A stretch of 64,000 nt of DNA from Yersinia ruckeri ATCC 29473 (GCF_000754815.1 NZ_KN150747.1:1891908-1955907), one strand, 5' to 3'. Positions 10,467-19,904 are shown, counted from the first letter of the stretch. The notes: a model not told the origin generated them from the letters alone. Translations and numbers: made by a program.

Positions 10467-10531
10467 TTGTTCTAAATCAAGTTTTCAATATGGCAATAAT
10501 GTTCATATGAGCTTAAATTGTTCTGGATCAA
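10467..10531 (+). promoter_or_regulatory. Paired FNR-like boxes upstream of cydA
   Basis: Two near-identical 14-bp sites, TTGTTCTAAATCAA (10467-10480) and TTGTTCTGGATCAA (10518-10531), fit the FNR/CRP-type pattern TTGAT-N4-ATCAA with one mismatch each. Their centres are 51 bp apart. In E. coli cydAB, FNR is known to repress from two sites about 53 bp apart, so both spacing and position fit. They lie about 300 bases before the cydA start. Confidence 0.65.
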
Positions 10532-10580
10532 ACTACCTGCCGAACGATAAATAGTCGGTTTGTTGACCTGTAGCCAGAAC

Positions 10581-10662
10581 TCAACGCTGGGTCACGTAAA
10601 ATCCTATTTATTGTGTGGGATTCAACGCTGGGTCACGTAAAATCCTATTTATTGTGTGGGAT
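10581..10662 (+). repeat. Perfect 41-bp tandem duplication in the cydA leader
   Basis: The segment 10581-10621 is repeated without a mismatch at 10622-10662, with no spacer. Each copy starts TCAACGCTGGGTCACG and ends TTATTGTGTGGGAT. The duplication sits downstream of the FNR-like boxes and 161 bases upstream of the cydA start, probably in the transcribed leader. Identical copies imply a recent event or active homogenisation. Confidence 0.95.
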
Positions 10663-10823
10663 TAGAAGCGTAGTATTAGCATGGTGTAATACTGGGTAGT
10701 TGATATTGTTATTTTTGTTGTGTTTTTTTGGGCATTCACTGCTGGTAGTTATGAGACTTCCAATTAAAGCGGAGGTCGCGTTGCCGCAAGTCGGAGTCTT
10801 CCTGCGAGGAGCAAGGAGTCAAG

Positions 10824-12392
10824 ATGTTTGATATTGTCGAACTGTCACGGTTACAGTTTGCCTTAACGGCTATGTACCATTTCCTATTTGTCCCGCTAAC
10901 GCTGGGTATGGCGTTTTTGCTGGCAATTATGGAAACGGTTTACGTACTGTCTGGTAAACAAATCTATAAAGATATGACCAAATTCTGGGGCAAGTTATTC
11001 GCTATTAACTTCGCACTAGGGGTCGCTACGGGTTTGACCATGGAGTTCCAGTTCGGGACTAACTGGTCATATTTCTCTCATTACGTCGGTGATATTTTCG
11101 GTGCCCCTCTGGCCATCGAAGGTTTAATGGCGTTCTTCCTGGAATCTACTTTTGTTGGTCTCTTCTTCTTTGGTTGGGATCGGTTAAGTAAACATCAGCA
11201 TCTGGCGGTGACCTGGTTGGTTGCATTAGGGTCTAACTTCTCAGCGCTGTGGATTCTGGTTGCCAACGGTTGGATGCAAAACCCAATTGCGGCGGATTTC
11301 AACTTTGAAACCATGCGGATGGAAATGCTAAGTTTCTCCGAACTGGTTCTTAACCCAGTTGCTCAGGTGAAATTCGTGCATACCGTTGCTGCTGGTTATG
11401 TTACCGGTGCGATGTTTGTTCTGGGTATCAGCTCGTACTATCTGTTGAAAGGCCGTGATATTCCGTTTGCCAAACGTTCCTTTGCTATTGCAGCCAGCTT
11501 TGGTTTAGCCGCGACATTGTCCGTTATTGTTCTGGGTGATGAATCCGGTTACGAAATGGGTGACGTTCAGAAAACCAAACTTGCTGCCATTGAAGCTGAA
11601 TGGGAAACGCAACCGCCTCCGGCTGCCTTTACTCTGTTTGCTATCCCTAATCAGGAAAAAATGGAGAATGCCTTTGCCATTCAGATTCCTTATGCATTAG
11701 GTTTGATCGCAACCCGTTCATTGGATACGCCGGTTATTGGCCTGCGCGATCTGATGTCTCAGCATGAAGTCCGTATCCGTAATGGTATTCAGGCTTATCA
11801 CTTGCTGGAACAGTTGCGTGCAGGTAACACCGATCCAGCGATTCGCGCTGAGTTCAATAAAACCAAACAGGATCTGGGCTATGGCTTGTTGCTGAAGCGT
11901 TATACGCCGAACGTAACCGACGCCACTGAAGCACAAATTCAGTTGGCAGCCAAAGATTCTATTCCCAAGGTTCTGCCGTTGTACTTCGCATTCCGCATCA
12001 TGGTGGTATGTGGCTTCCTGCTGCTGCTGATTATCGGTCTTTCGTTCTACAACGTTTGTCGTGGCCGTATTGGTGAGAAGAAATGGCTGCACCGCTTGGC
12101 GCTTTGGGGTATTCCATTACCTTGGATCGCGGTTGAAGCGGGTTGGTTTGTGGCAGAGTATGGCCGTCAGCCGTGGGCCATTGGTGAAGTGTTGCCAACT
12201 GCCATTGCAAACTCATCGGTAACAGCAGGAGATATCCTGTTCTCCATGGGGCTGATTTGCGGTCTGTATACGCTGTTCCTGGTCGCAGAAATGTACCTGA
12301 TGTTCAAATTTGCGCGTCTGGGGCCAAGCAGCCTGAAAACCGGTCGCTATCATTTTGAACAGCCGACTGCGCCTGCGCAAGAAGCACGGTAA
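10824..12392 (+). CDS. cydA: Cytochrome bd-I ubiquinol oxidase subunit I
   Basis: CydA is the haem-bearing subunit of the high-affinity quinol oxidase that reduces oxygen to water. It begins [19 protein letters not shown], which includes the conserved haem-ligand His19. The [12 protein letters not shown] signature and ETQPPPAAF in the quinol (Q) loop are present. Multiple membrane segments run through the protein, and its 522 residues equal the E. coli protein. A GAGGAGCAAGGAG ribosome binding site precedes the ATG. It is the first gene of cydABX-ybgE. Control by oxygen is suggested by the upstream ArcA-like and FNR-like boxes. Confidence 0.98.
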   Translation: MFDIVELSRLQFALTAMYHFLFVPLTLGMAFLLAIMETVYVLSGKQIYKDMTKFWGKLFAINFALGVATGLTMEFQFGTNWSYFSHYVGDIFGAPLAIEGLMAFFLESTFVGLFFFGWDRLSKHQHLAVTWLVALGSNFSALWILVANGWMQNPIAADFNFETMRMEMLSFSELVLNPVAQVKFVHTVAAGYVTGAMFVLGISSYYLLKGRDIPFAKRSFAIAASFGLAATLSVIVLGDESGYEMGDVQKTKLAAIEAEWETQPPPAAFTLFAIPNQEKMENAFAIQIPYALGLIATRSLDTPVIGLRDLMSQHEVRIRNGIQAYHLLEQLRAGNTDPAIRAEFNKTKQDLGYGLLLKRYTPNVTDATEAQIQLAAKDSIPKVLPLYFAFRIMVVCGFLLLLIIGLSFYNVCRGRIGEKKWLHRLALWGIPLPWIAVEAGWFVAEYGRQPWAIGEVLPTAIANSSVTAGDILFSMGLICGLYTLFLVAEMYLMFKFARLGPSSLKTGRYHFEQPTAPAQEAR

Positions 12393-12406
12393 ACAGGAGT
12401 CCACTT

Positions 12407-13546
12407 ATGTTTGATTATGAAGTATTACGATTTATCTGGTGGCTACTGATTGGTGTGCTACTGATAGGTTTCGCCGTCACCGATGGTTTTGACATGGGCG
12501 TCGGTATTTTACTGCGCATCATCGGTAAAACCGATACCGAGCGGCGGATCATGATTAACTCGATTGCTCCCCACTGGGACGGCAATCAGGTTTGGCTGAT
12601 TACCGCTGGTGGCGCGCTGTTTGCTGCTTGGCCGATGGTCTACGCCGCAGCGTTCTCCGGTTTCTATATTGCGATGATTCTGGTGCTGGCAGCGTTGTTC
12701 TTCCGGCCCGTAGGTTTTGACTACCGTTCGAAACTGGAAAACAGCCGTTGGCGCAACATGTGGGACTGGGGCATCTTTATCGGTAGCTTCGTTCCTGCGG
12801 TGGTATTTGGCGTGGCCTTCGGTAACTTGTTGCAGGGTGTTCCATTCCATATGGATACCTATATGCGCTTGTTCTATACCGGTAACTTTTTCCAGTTGCT
12901 CAACCCGTTTGGTCTGTTGGCGGGGGTTGTCAGCCTGACTATGTTAGTCACACAAGGTGCAACTTACCTGCAAATGCGCACCCGTGGTGAAGTCCACCTG
13001 CGTTCTCGCGCTGCTGCACAGATTTGTGCGTTGGTGATGGGTGTGGCCTTCCTGTTGGCAGGTATCTGGGTAGTGAAGGGGATTGACGGCTTTGTGATCA
13101 CGTCAGCACTCAATACGGCTGCAGAATCCAATCCAATGCGTAAAGAAGTCGCACATCAGGCCGGAGCTTGGTTGATTAACTTCAACAAATACCCAAGCCT
13201 GTGGGCATTGCCTGCGCTAGGTGTCATTCTGCCACTGTTCACGATTTTGTTCTCGCGGATGGAAAAAGGTGCATTGGCGTTTATCTCCTCATCACTGACT
13301 ATTGCCTGTGTGATTTTGACAGCTGGGGTCACCATGTTCCCGTTCGTTATGCCGTCCAGCACTGTGCCAAACATCAGTCTGACTATGTGGGATGCGACAT
13401 CTAGCCTGCTGACGCTGAAAGTGATGACTATCGTTGCTATCATCTTTGTACCGATTATCTTGATCTACACCAGTTGGTGCTACTACAAGATGTTTGGTCG
13501 TATTGATAAAGAATTTATCGATAACAACAAGCATTCACTGTACTAA
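12407..13546 (+). CDS. cydB: Cytochrome bd-I ubiquinol oxidase subunit II
   Basis: CydB is the membrane partner of CydA and stabilises the haem b595/d centre. The sequence shows the typical N-terminus with FAVTDGFDMGVG, the motif HWDGNQVWLITAGGALFAAW, and at least eight hydrophobic segments. The 379 residues are normal for the family. It starts 14 bases after cydA, with AACAGGAG as the ribosome binding site. The small subunit gene cydX begins 12 bases after its stop codon. Confidence 0.98.
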   Translation: MFDYEVLRFIWWLLIGVLLIGFAVTDGFDMGVGILLRIIGKTDTERRIMINSIAPHWDGNQVWLITAGGALFAAWPMVYAAAFSGFYIAMILVLAALFFRPVGFDYRSKLENSRWRNMWDWGIFIGSFVPAVVFGVAFGNLLQGVPFHMDTYMRLFYTGNFFQLLNPFGLLAGVVSLTMLVTQGATYLQMRTRGEVHLRSRAAAQICALVMGVAFLLAGIWVVKGIDGFVITSALNTAAESNPMRKEVAHQAGAWLINFNKYPSLWALPALGVILPLFTILFSRMEKGALAFISSSLTIACVILTAGVTMFPFVMPSSTVPNISLTMWDATSSLLTLKVMTIVAIIFVPIILIYTSWCYYKMFGRIDKEFIDNNKHSLY

Positions 13547-13558
13547 GGAGCATATAGC

Positions 13559-13696
13559 ATGTGGTATTTTGCCTGGATTCTCGGAACACTTCTGGCCTGC
13601 TCCTTTGGTATCATTACTGCTCTGGCATTAGAGCAGAGTGAGGCCAATGCGGCAGCGAAAGCAGCCAATAACGGCAGCGACGATGTTGTCCGATAA
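13559..13696 (+). CDS. cydX: Cytochrome bd-I accessory subunit CydX
   Basis: This 45-codon gene encodes the single-span small subunit needed for stable cytochrome bd-I. It starts MWYFAWILGTLLACSFGIIT, the diagnostic CydX/YbgT signature including the conserved Trp, Tyr, Phe and Leu residues, followed by a charged soluble tail ending DDVVR. A strong AAGGAG precedes the ATG by seven bases. Its end overlaps the ybgE start by 14 bases. Identification is firm despite the short length. Confidence 0.95.
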   Translation: MWYFAWILGTLLACSFGIITALALEQSEANAAAKAANNGSDDVVR

Positions 13697-13970
13697 GTTG
13701 TACGCTTTAATGGATAAGGGCCCGCTGCGGGCCCTTTCACTTATTCTCGCCTTTACCTTGGCATTCTGCGTTTTCTGGGACCCCTCGCGTTTTGCGGCGG
13801 CCACCAGTTCACTGGCAGTCTGGCAGGAGGTGTTTTTAGTGTGGGCCGTCTGTACCGGGGTCATCCATGGCGTAGGTTTTCGACCGCAGCGGGTCTGGCT
13901 GAGGGCTTTTTTCTCGCCACTTCCTGCAATTGTGATCTTGGGCGCGGGAATTTTTCATTTTTTCGCCTAA
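13683..13970 (+). CDS. ybgE: Cyd operon protein YbgE
   Basis: This is a small inner-membrane protein co-encoded with cytochrome bd; its exact role is not settled. The ATG at 13683 gives 95 residues starting MLSDKLYALMDKGPLRALS, colinear with E. coli YbgE (97 residues). The conserved FWDPSRFAA and GVIHGVGFRPQ motifs are visible. About three hydrophobic segments are present. The start lies inside the end of cydX, so translational coupling is likely. Upstream in-frame starts would lie in cydX coding sequence and are less likely. Confidence 0.88.
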   Translation: MLSDKLYALMDKGPLRALSLILAFTLAFCVFWDPSRFAAATSSLAVWQEVFLVWAVCTGVIHGVGFRPQRVWLRAFFSPLPAIVILGAGIFHFFA

Positions 13971-13988
13971 TCTTGCAGCTAATTTGCC

Positions 13989-14018
13989 TTATGGGTCGTC
14001 CGACCCATAATTATTTTC
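13989..14018 (+). terminator. Terminator of the cydABX-ybgE operon
   Basis: A near-perfect hairpin TTATGGGTCG (13989-13998) / CGACCCATAA (14001-14010) is followed by the T-rich run TTATTTTCGTT. It separates the cyd operon from the ybgC-tol operon. Confidence 0.75.
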
Positions 14019-14097
14019 GTTCTCACCTTGCAAGTCATTCCAAAGCGAATCGCTCTTCAGTATAGTGTCTCCGTTAATTGCATTACTGGGAAGTAGA

Positions 14098-14499
14098 GTG
14101 AGTAATACGTTGTTTCGATGGCCGGTTCGCGTCTATTTTGAAGATACCGATGCTGGTGGCGTGGTTTATCACGCGCGCTACGTTGCCTTTTACGAAAGAG
14201 CGCGCACAGAAATGTTGCGCCAACGCAATTTTCACCAGCAGCAATTGCTCAGTGAGCATGTTGCTTTCGCTGTCCGACGCATGACGGTAGAATATCTGGC
14301 TCCAGCACGTCTTGATGATATGCTTGAAGTGGAGAGCGAGATTACCGAAATGCGAGGGGCTTCTCTCTCGTTTGCTCAACGAATTTTCGATTCTCATGGC
14401 AATCTTCTGAGTAGTGCAGAAGTATTGATCGCATGCATCGAACCACACCAAATGAAGCCAAGAGCGCTTCCTAAGTCTATTGTCGCGGAGTTTAAGTAG
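14098..14499 (+). CDS. ybgC: Tol-Pal associated acyl-CoA thioesterase YbgC
   Basis: This is a hotdog-fold acyl-CoA thioesterase encoded at the head of the tol-pal cluster. The catalytic motif [20 protein letters not shown], with its Asp and His, is plain. The GTG at 14098 is chosen because it gives [16 protein letters not shown], colinear with E. coli YbgC, at 133 residues; an earlier GTG at 14065 would add 11 nonhomologous residues. GGGAAG lies just upstream. The stop codon overlaps the tolQ GTG by one base. The end [10 protein letters not shown] is family-typical. Confidence 0.93.
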   Translation: MSNTLFRWPVRVYFEDTDAGGVVYHARYVAFYERARTEMLRQRNFHQQQLLSEHVAFAVRRMTVEYLAPARLDDMLEVESEITEMRGASLSFAQRIFDSHGNLLSSAEVLIACIEPHQMKPRALPKSIVAEFK

Positions 14500-15185
14500 T
14501 GGCTGACATGAACATTCTGGATTTATTCCTGCAGGCAAGCCTATTCGTTAAGCTTATTATGCTGGTTCTGATGGGCTTTTCTATTGCGTCATGGGCGATC
14601 ATCATTCAACGAACGCGAGTTCTGAATGCTGCCACGCGCGATGCTGAAGCTTTCGAAGACAAATTTTGGTCCGGTATTGAGCTTTCCCGCTTATATCAAG
14701 AAAGTCAGGCTCGCCGCGACACTCTGGGGGGTTCAGAGCAGATCTTCCACTCAGGTTTTAAAGAATTTGCCCGTTTACACCGTGCAAACAGCCACGCTCC
14801 TGAAGCGGTTATCGACGGTGCTTCTCGCGCCATGCGTATTTCGATGAACCGTGAATTGGAAGCGTTGGAAAATCATATTCCGTTCCTCGGTACTGTTGGT
14901 TCAATCAGTCCGTATATTGGCCTGTTTGGTACAGTATGGGGGATTATGCATGCCTTTATTTCTCTGGGTGCGGTGAAGCAAGCGACATTGCAGATGGTTG
15001 CGCCAGGGATTGCAGAAGCACTGATTGCTACCGCGATTGGTCTATTTGCAGCCATCCCTGCCGTTATGGCGTATAACCGCCTTAATCTGCATGTCAGCAA
15101 GCTTGAGCAGAACTATGACAACTTTATGGAAGAGTTCATCGCTATTCTGCATCGCCAGGCTTTCGCCAGCACCGAGAGCAAATAA
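14499..15185 (+). CDS. tolQ: Tol-Pal system proton channel subunit TolQ
   Basis: TolQ is a three-span inner-membrane protein that, with TolR, uses the proton gradient to drive TolA during outer-membrane constriction. It belongs to the MotA/ExbB family. The sequence shows [19 protein letters not shown] (first span), then [20 protein letters not shown] and [20 protein letters not shown] (second and third spans with channel residues). The start is GTG at 14499, as in E. coli, overlapping the ybgC stop. The length is 228 residues. tolR follows 12 bases later. Confidence 0.97.
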   Translation: MADMNILDLFLQASLFVKLIMLVLMGFSIASWAIIIQRTRVLNAATRDAEAFEDKFWSGIELSRLYQESQARRDTLGGSEQIFHSGFKEFARLHRANSHAPEAVIDGASRAMRISMNRELEALENHIPFLGTVGSISPYIGLFGTVWGIMHAFISLGAVKQATLQMVAPGIAEALIATAIGLFAAIPAVMAYNRLNLHVSKLEQNYDNFMEEFIAILHRQAFASTESK

Positions 15186-15197
15186 GTAGGGGGTTGT

Positions 15198-15626
15198 ATG
15201 GCGCGAGTACGTGGTCGTAAACGTCGCGAGCTTAAGTCTGAAATTAACATTGTTCCCTTGCTCGACGTACTGCTGGTTTTATTGCTGATTTTTATGGCAA
15301 CAGCACCCATCATTACGCAAAGTGTTGAGGTAGATTTGCCTGATGCTACGGACTCGAAAACAGTATCCAGCGATGATAATCCGCCGGTAATTGTGGAAGT
15401 TTCTGGTGTTGGTCAATACACAGTGGTGGTCGATCATCAGCGGCTGGAACAGTTGCCAGAGCAGCAGGTTATTGCGGAAGCAAAGGCGCGTTTGACCGCC
15501 AATCCGAAAACCGTGTTCCTAATCGGTGGTGCCAAAGAAGTGCCTTATGATGAAATCATCAAGGCGCTGAATATGCTCCACCAGGCTGGTGTCACTTCGG
15601 TTGGATTAATGACTCAGCCGCTCTAA
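15198..15626 (+). CDS. tolR: Tol-Pal system protein TolR
   Basis: TolR is the single-span partner of TolQ (ExbD family). The N-terminus is basic (RGRKRRELKSEIN). The transmembrane helix begins IVPLLDVLLVLLLIFM and contains the essential proton-carrying Asp (about residue 23). A periplasmic domain follows. The length of 142 residues is normal. GTAGGGGG is its ribosome binding site, 12 bases after tolQ. Confidence 0.97.
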   Translation: MARVRGRKRRELKSEINIVPLLDVLLVLLLIFMATAPIITQSVEVDLPDATDSKTVSSDDNPPVIVEVSGVGQYTVVVDHQRLEQLPEQQVIAEAKARLTANPKTVFLIGGAKEVPYDEIIKALNMLHQAGVTSVGLMTQPL

Positions 15627-15709
15627 GAATGTGTTGATGCTGACTGGGTTTGAAATGCATTCCGGTCAGTAAAAACCCTGTTTTTGAACATCGAGTGTGG
15701 AAATCGAGC

Positions 15710-16867
15710 GTGGGAAAGGCAACCGAGCAAAACGATAAGTTGAATCGCGCCGTTATTGTTTCGGTCGTTCTGCACATTATATTGATTGGCCTGCTAATTT
15801 GGGGCTCTTTGACGCAGAAGACTGAAATGGGCGGCGGCGGCGCAGGCGGCGAAGTGATTGACGCCGTAATGGTCGATCCCGGTGCTGTGACCCAGCAATA
15901 TAACCGTCAACAATCTCAACAGGCCGATGCTAAACGTGCCGAAGAACAGCGTAAGAAGAAAGCTGCACAGCAGGCAGAAGAATTACAACAGCAGCAGGCC
16001 GCCGAACAGCAGCGCCTGAAAGAGCTGGAAAAAGAGCGTCTGCAAGCACAGGAAGATGCGAAGCAGTCTGCGGAAGAACAGAAGAAAGCGGCGGCTGAGC
16101 AACAGAAGCTGGCCGCTGAACAACAGAAACAAGCGGCTGACGCAGCAGCAAAAGCCAAAGAAGAACAGAAACAAGCTGAAGCCGCTGCTGCCAAGGCAAA
16201 AGCGGAAGCGGAGAAGGTGGTAAAAGCCGCCGCCGATGCACAGAAAAAAGCCGAGGCGGAAGCTAAGAAAGAAGCGGCTGTAGCGGCAGCGGCGAAGAAA
16301 CAAGCAGAAGCTGACGCCAAAAAAGCGGCAGAAGAAACGAAGAAGGCGGCAGAAAAAGCAGCTGATGAGGCTAAACAGCAAGCCGCTGACGCCGCAGAAA
16401 AGAAAAAGGCCGCCGCTGACGCCAAAAAAGCAGCAGCTGCCGATGCCAAGAAAAAGGCTGCCGCAGAGGCTGCTGCTGCCACGGATGTTGACGATCTCTT
16501 TGGTGGACTGGCTTCGTCTAAAAATGCACCTAAAAGTGGTACTGGTGCCGGTGAGGCCGCAGCAGGTAAGGGCGGGGGCAAGAAAAGCGGTGCATCAGGT
16601 GCAGAAATCAGTGGTTATCTGGGCCAGATCACCGCCGCGATTCAAAGTAAGTTTTACGATGCAGATTTGTATAAAGGCCGTACCTGTGATCTGCGGATCA
16701 AACTGGCTCCAGACGGTCTGTTGAGAGACATAACAGCGGAAGGTGGCGACCCTGCATTGTGTCAGGCCGCGATAGCCGCAGCGAGACAAGCTAAAATTCC
16801 TAAACCACCAAGTAAAGATGTTTACGAGGTATTTAAGAATGCGCCGGTTTCCTTTAAGCCACAATAA
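15710..16867 (+). CDS. tolA: Tol-Pal system protein TolA
   Basis: TolA links the inner membrane to TolB-Pal and the outer membrane. The GTG at 15710 is preferred because it gives MGKATEQNDKLNRAV, colinear with other TolA proteins, and follows GGAA; the ATG at 15650 would add 20 nonhomologous residues. A single transmembrane helix (about 13-33) leads to a long Ala/Lys/Gln/Glu-rich helical domain (about 65-275). The globular C-terminal domain (about 290-385) has the conserved Cys pair in GRTCDLRI and DPALCQAA and ends EVFKNAPVSFKPQ. The total is 385 residues, shorter than E. coli TolA because of fewer helical repeats. Confidence 0.95.
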   Translation: MGKATEQNDKLNRAVIVSVVLHIILIGLLIWGSLTQKTEMGGGGAGGEVIDAVMVDPGAVTQQYNRQQSQQADAKRAEEQRKKKAAQQAEELQQQQAAEQQRLKELEKERLQAQEDAKQSAEEQKKAAAEQQKLAAEQQKQAADAAAKAKEEQKQAEAAAAKAKAEAEKVVKAAADAQKKAEAEAKKEAAVAAAAKKQAEADAKKAAEETKKAAEKAADEAKQQAADAAEKKKAAADAKKAAAADAKKKAAAEAAAATDVDDLFGGLASSKNAPKSGTGAGEAAAGKGGGKKSGASGAEISGYLGQITAAIQSKFYDADLYKGRTCDLRIKLAPDGLLRDITAEGGDPALCQAAIAAARQAKIPKPPSKDVYEVFKNAPVSFKPQ

Positions 16868-16986
16868 GTGTTGTTTAACCAGGTATTGGTTTGTTAATCA
16901 ACCGCGGATTATGTAGTTTTGTTTGCGTTGGTTTGTTAAAATTCTGCTAATTATCGCGAGCATCCTGCTCGGGTAAGGGAGACAAG

Positions 16987-18279
16987 ATGAAGCAGGCATT
17001 TCGAGTAGCGCTAGGTTTTTTAGTTTTATGGGCTTCTGTGTTACACGCAGAAGTTCGTATTGAAATCACCCAAGGGGTGGATTCGGCACGTCCGATCGGT
17101 GTTGTTCCGTTTAAATGGATGGGGCCGGGTACACCACCAGAAGAAATCGGTTCTATTGTCGCGGCTGACTTGCGCAATAGCGGTAAATTCAACCCGATTG
17201 ACGTGGCGCGGATGCCACAACAGCCGTCAACCGCAGCAGAAGTCACGCCTGCGGCCTGGACTGCATTGGGCATTGATGCTGTTGTTGTTGGCCAGGTACA
17301 ACCGGGCGCAGACGGCAGCTATCTGGTTTCTTACCAACTGGTTGATACAGCCGGTGCTGCGGGCAGTATTTTGGCGCAGAATCAGTATAAAATAACCAAG
17401 CAGTGGTTACGTTATTCTGCCCATACCGCCAGTGATGAAGTTTTTGAAAAACTGACGGGCATCAAAGGAGCTTTCCGCACACGTATTGCCTATGTGGTGC
17501 AGACCAATGGTGGCAAGTTCCCACACGAACTACGGGTTTCGGACTACGATGGCTATAATCAATTTGTTGTGCATCGTTCACCTGAACCTCTGATGTCTCC
17601 GGCCTGGTCGGCAGATGGCAGCAAGATTGCTTATGTTACATTTGAGAGTGGCAAGTCTGCACTGGTTATTCAAACGTTGGCCAATGGCGCAATTAAACAG
17701 GTTGCCTCGTTCCCACGTCACAACGGTGCTCCGGCATTCTCACCTGACGGTACCAAACTGGCATTTGCTTTATCTAAAAGTGGTAGCCTGAATCTGTACG
17801 TAATGAATTTGGCCTCCGGCCAGATCAGTCAGGTCACTGATGGCCGTAGCAATAACACGGAGCCAAGCTGGTTCCCTGATAGCCAGAATCTTGCCTACAC
17901 CTCAGACCAAGGTGGTCGTCCACAGGTGTATAAAGTGAATATTAATGGCGGTGCGCCGCAGCGCATTACGTGGGAAGGTTCTCAGAACCAGAACGCGGAT
18001 GTGAGCGCTGATGGTAAATTCCTGGCGTTGGTTAGTTCCAGCAGCGGGAGTCAGCACATCGCCAAACAGGATCTAGAAACGGGAGCCGTTCAAGTTCTAA
18101 CGGACACGTTCCTGGATGAAACGCCTAGTATCGCGCCTAACGGCACCATGGTGATCTATAGCTCGACTCAAGGGCTGGGTTCCGTGTTACAGCTGGTCTC
18201 GACTGATGGGCGTTTCAAAGCGCGTCTTCCGGCAACTGATGGACAGGTAAAATTCCCTGCCTGGTCGCCGTATCTGTGA
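16987..18279 (+). CDS. tolB: Tol-Pal system periplasmic protein TolB
   Basis: TolB is a soluble periplasmic protein that binds Pal and TolA. It has a signal peptide ending ASVLHA (cleavage near residue 21). An N-terminal alpha/beta domain is followed by a six-bladed beta-propeller whose repeats show motifs such as [30 protein letters not shown] and [15 protein letters not shown]. The 430 residues match the family. TAAGGGAGA precedes the ATG. It lies 119 bases after tolA and 49 bases before pal. Confidence 0.97.
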   Translation: MKQAFRVALGFLVLWASVLHAEVRIEITQGVDSARPIGVVPFKWMGPGTPPEEIGSIVAADLRNSGKFNPIDVARMPQQPSTAAEVTPAAWTALGIDAVVVGQVQPGADGSYLVSYQLVDTAGAAGSILAQNQYKITKQWLRYSAHTASDEVFEKLTGIKGAFRTRIAYVVQTNGGKFPHELRVSDYDGYNQFVVHRSPEPLMSPAWSADGSKIAYVTFESGKSALVIQTLANGAIKQVASFPRHNGAPAFSPDGTKLAFALSKSGSLNLYVMNLASGQISQVTDGRSNNTEPSWFPDSQNLAYTSDQGGRPQVYKVNINGGAPQRITWEGSQNQNADVSADGKFLALVSSSSGSQHIAKQDLETGAVQVLTDTFLDETPSIAPNGTMVIYSSTQGLGSVLQLVSTDGRFKARLPATDGQVKFPAWSPYL

Positions 18280-18328
18280 TGCATGTGTAAATACGTATGT
18301 ATGGCAAACTATAAAAAGGATCAAAGAG

Positions 18329-18832
18329 ATGCAACTGAACAAAGTGCTGAAAGGGCTGATGTTGGCATTGCCAGTTCTGGCTATCGCTGCTTGTAGTTCT
18401 AACAAAAGCGCAAACAATGACCAATCTGGCATGGGCGCTGGCACTGGTACAGAAAGCAGCAACCTGTCTTCAGAAGAGCAAGCTCGTCTGCAAATGCAGG
18501 AACTGCAAAAGAACAATATCGTTTACTTCGGCTTCGATAAATACGATATCGCTTCTGACTTCGCTCAAATGCTGGATGCACATGCTGCATTCTTGCGTAG
18601 CAACCCGTCTTACAAAGTTGTTGTTGAAGGCCACGCGGATGAACGCGGTACGCCAGAATACAACATCGCTTTGGGCGAGCGTCGTGCTAACGCAGTGAAA
18701 ATGTATCTGCAAGGCAAAGGCGTTTCTGCTGACCAAATCTCTATCGTTTCTTACGGTAAAGAAAAACCAGCAGTACTGGGCCATGACGAAGCAGCGTTCG
18801 CTAAAAACCGTCGTGCAGTTCTGGTTTACTAA
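18329..18832 (+). CDS. pal: Peptidoglycan-associated lipoprotein Pal
   Basis: Pal is an outer-membrane lipoprotein that grips peptidoglycan and completes the Tol-Pal bridge. The lipoprotein signal ends at the lipobox LAIAAC, with Cys22 as the lipidated residue. An Asn/Ser/Gly-rich linker is followed by an OmpA-like domain with [16 protein letters not shown] and the ERRANAV motif that contacts peptidoglycan. The length is 167 residues. AAAAGGATCAAAGAG precedes the start. cpoB follows after nine bases. Confidence 0.98.
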   Translation: MQLNKVLKGLMLALPVLAIAACSSNKSANNDQSGMGAGTGTESSNLSSEEQARLQMQELQKNNIVYFGFDKYDIASDFAQMLDAHAAFLRSNPSYKVVVEGHADERGTPEYNIALGERRANAVKMYLQGKGVSADQISIVSYGKEKPAVLGHDEAAFAKNRRAVLVY

Positions 18833-18841
18833 GAGAATCGC

Positions 18842-19645
18842 ATGAACAGTAACTTCAGACGTCACTTGTTGAGTCTGTCGTTACTGGTTGGCGTAGCGGT
18901 CCCATGGGCCGCTACTGCCCAAGCGCCAATCAGTAATGTCGGCTCCGGCTCGGTAGAAGATCGAGTCACTTCATTAGAGCGTATTTCTAACGCTCACAGC
19001 CAGCTATTGACTCAACTCCAGCAACAACTGTCAGATTCGCAACGCGATATCGATAGTCTGCGTGGTCAGATCCAAGAAAACCAATATCAGCTAAATCAAA
19101 TTGTCGAACGGCAAAAACAGATCTACCAGCAAATGGATAGTCTGGGCGGGCAGGGTGCGCAAAATTCAGCGTCTGCCGCAGCTGGAGCGTCGGCAGAGAA
19201 TGCTGCTACTGGAGCAACTGATAACGCAGTGGCAGGTACGGTAGCCAGTACAGCGGCACCGGCCAGCACTGGTGATGAGAACAGCGACTATAACGCAGCC
19301 GTTTCTCTTGCTCTGGAGAAAAAACAGTATGATCAAGCGATCACTGCTTTCCAGGGGTTTGTGAAGCAGTACCCAAAATCGACTTATCAGCCTAACGCCA
19401 ACTATTGGTTAGGGCAGTTGTATTACAACAAAGGTAAGAAAGATGATGCTGCATATTACTATGCTGTTGTTGTAAAGAATTATCCAAAGTCTCCAAAAAG
19501 TGCAGATGCTATGTACAAAGTTGGTGTGATCATGCAGGAAAAAGGCCAAGGCGACAAAGCCAAAGCTGTTTATCAGCAAGTGATCAAGCAATATCCCAAC
19601 ACGGAAACAGCGAAACAAGCGCAAAAACGTCTTTCTGCACTTTAG
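18842..19645 (+). CDS. cpoB: Cell division coordinator CpoB
   Basis: CpoB (formerly YbgF) is a periplasmic protein that couples Tol action to PBP1B during septation. It has a signal peptide ending WAATAQA (about residue 27), an N-terminal trimeric coiled coil (VTSLERISNAHSQLLTQLQQ and on, about 40-95), and an Ala/Ser/Thr-rich linker. C-terminal TPR repeats carry YPKSTYQPNANYWLGQLYYN, YPKSPKSADAMYKVG and YPNTETAKQAQKRL. The length is 267 residues. It is the last gene of the operon and is followed by a hairpin. Confidence 0.95.
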   Translation: MNSNFRRHLLSLSLLVGVAVPWAATAQAPISNVGSGSVEDRVTSLERISNAHSQLLTQLQQQLSDSQRDIDSLRGQIQENQYQLNQIVERQKQIYQQMDSLGGQGAQNSASAAAGASAENAATGATDNAVAGTVASTAAPASTGDENSDYNAAVSLALEKKQYDQAITAFQGFVKQYPKSTYQPNANYWLGQLYYNKGKKDDAAYYYAVVVKNYPKSPKSADAMYKVGVIMQEKGQGDKAKAVYQQVIKQYPNTETAKQAQKRLSAL

Positions 19646-19650
19646 TCTTT

Positions 19651-19693
19651 TTAAGCCCAGTAATTGGTCTGATTGGCTAATTTCTGGGCTTAA
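19651..19693 (+). terminator. Hairpin after cpoB
   Basis: A perfect 10-bp inverted repeat TTAAGCCCAG (19651-19660) / CTGGGCTTAA (19684-19693) starts five bases after the cpoB stop. The 23-base loop is AT-rich. There is no clear T-run after it, so it may be a weak terminator or a transcript-stabilising structure. Confidence 0.5.
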
Positions 19694-19737
19694 TCGTGCG
19701 AAGAACAAGCAGTTAAACGATTGATTCGAAATTTAAG

Positions 19738-19765
19738 TTGCGCTGTGGGGAAAAATTAGTAATAT
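19738..19765 (+). promoter_or_regulatory. Probable promoter of the tRNA-Lys array
   Basis: TTGCGC (19738-19743), a 16-base spacer and TAATAT (19760-19765) are followed by the GC-rich stretch GCCGCCG. A GC-rich discriminator after the -10 is typical of stable-RNA promoters under stringent control. It lies 63 bases before the first tRNA. The -35 match is only three of six. Confidence 0.4.
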
Positions 19766-19828
19766 ATGCCGCCGTTGCCAAGACAACTTGCAAAACGTTA
19801 AAGCAGCCGAAAAATAGCACTAAATAAT

Positions 19829-19904
19829 GGGTCGTTAGCTCAGTTGGTAGAGCAGTTGACTTTTAATCAATTGGTCGCAGGTTCGAATCCCGCACGACCC
19901 ACCA
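19829..19904 (+). tRNA. lysT: tRNA-Lys (anticodon UUU), copy 1
   Basis: This is a 76-base gene with a complete cloverleaf. The acceptor stem is GGGTCGT/ACGACCC, the D arm AGCTCAGTTGGTAGAGC, the anticodon loop CTTTTAA with anticodon TTT at 19862-19864, and the T arm has GGTTCGAATCC. The CCA end is encoded. It matches E. coli tRNA-Lys nearly base for base. It is first of three identical copies. The symbol is by position only. Confidence 0.97.

Noticed and set aside
15650-15709. Upstream ATG start for tolA
   Set aside because: The added 20 residues are not like any TolA N-terminus, while the GTG at 15710 aligns with other TolA proteins and has GGAA before it.
15916-16581. Long minus-strand open frame opposite tolA
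   Set aside because: It is the shadow of the Ala/Lys-rich repeat domain of TolA; its protein is nothing but Ala, Ser, Cys and Phe and has no start signal.
16365-16724. Plus-strand frame overlapping the tolA end
   Set aside because: It is an out-of-frame reading of the Lys/Ala-rich tolA region with no independent start signal.
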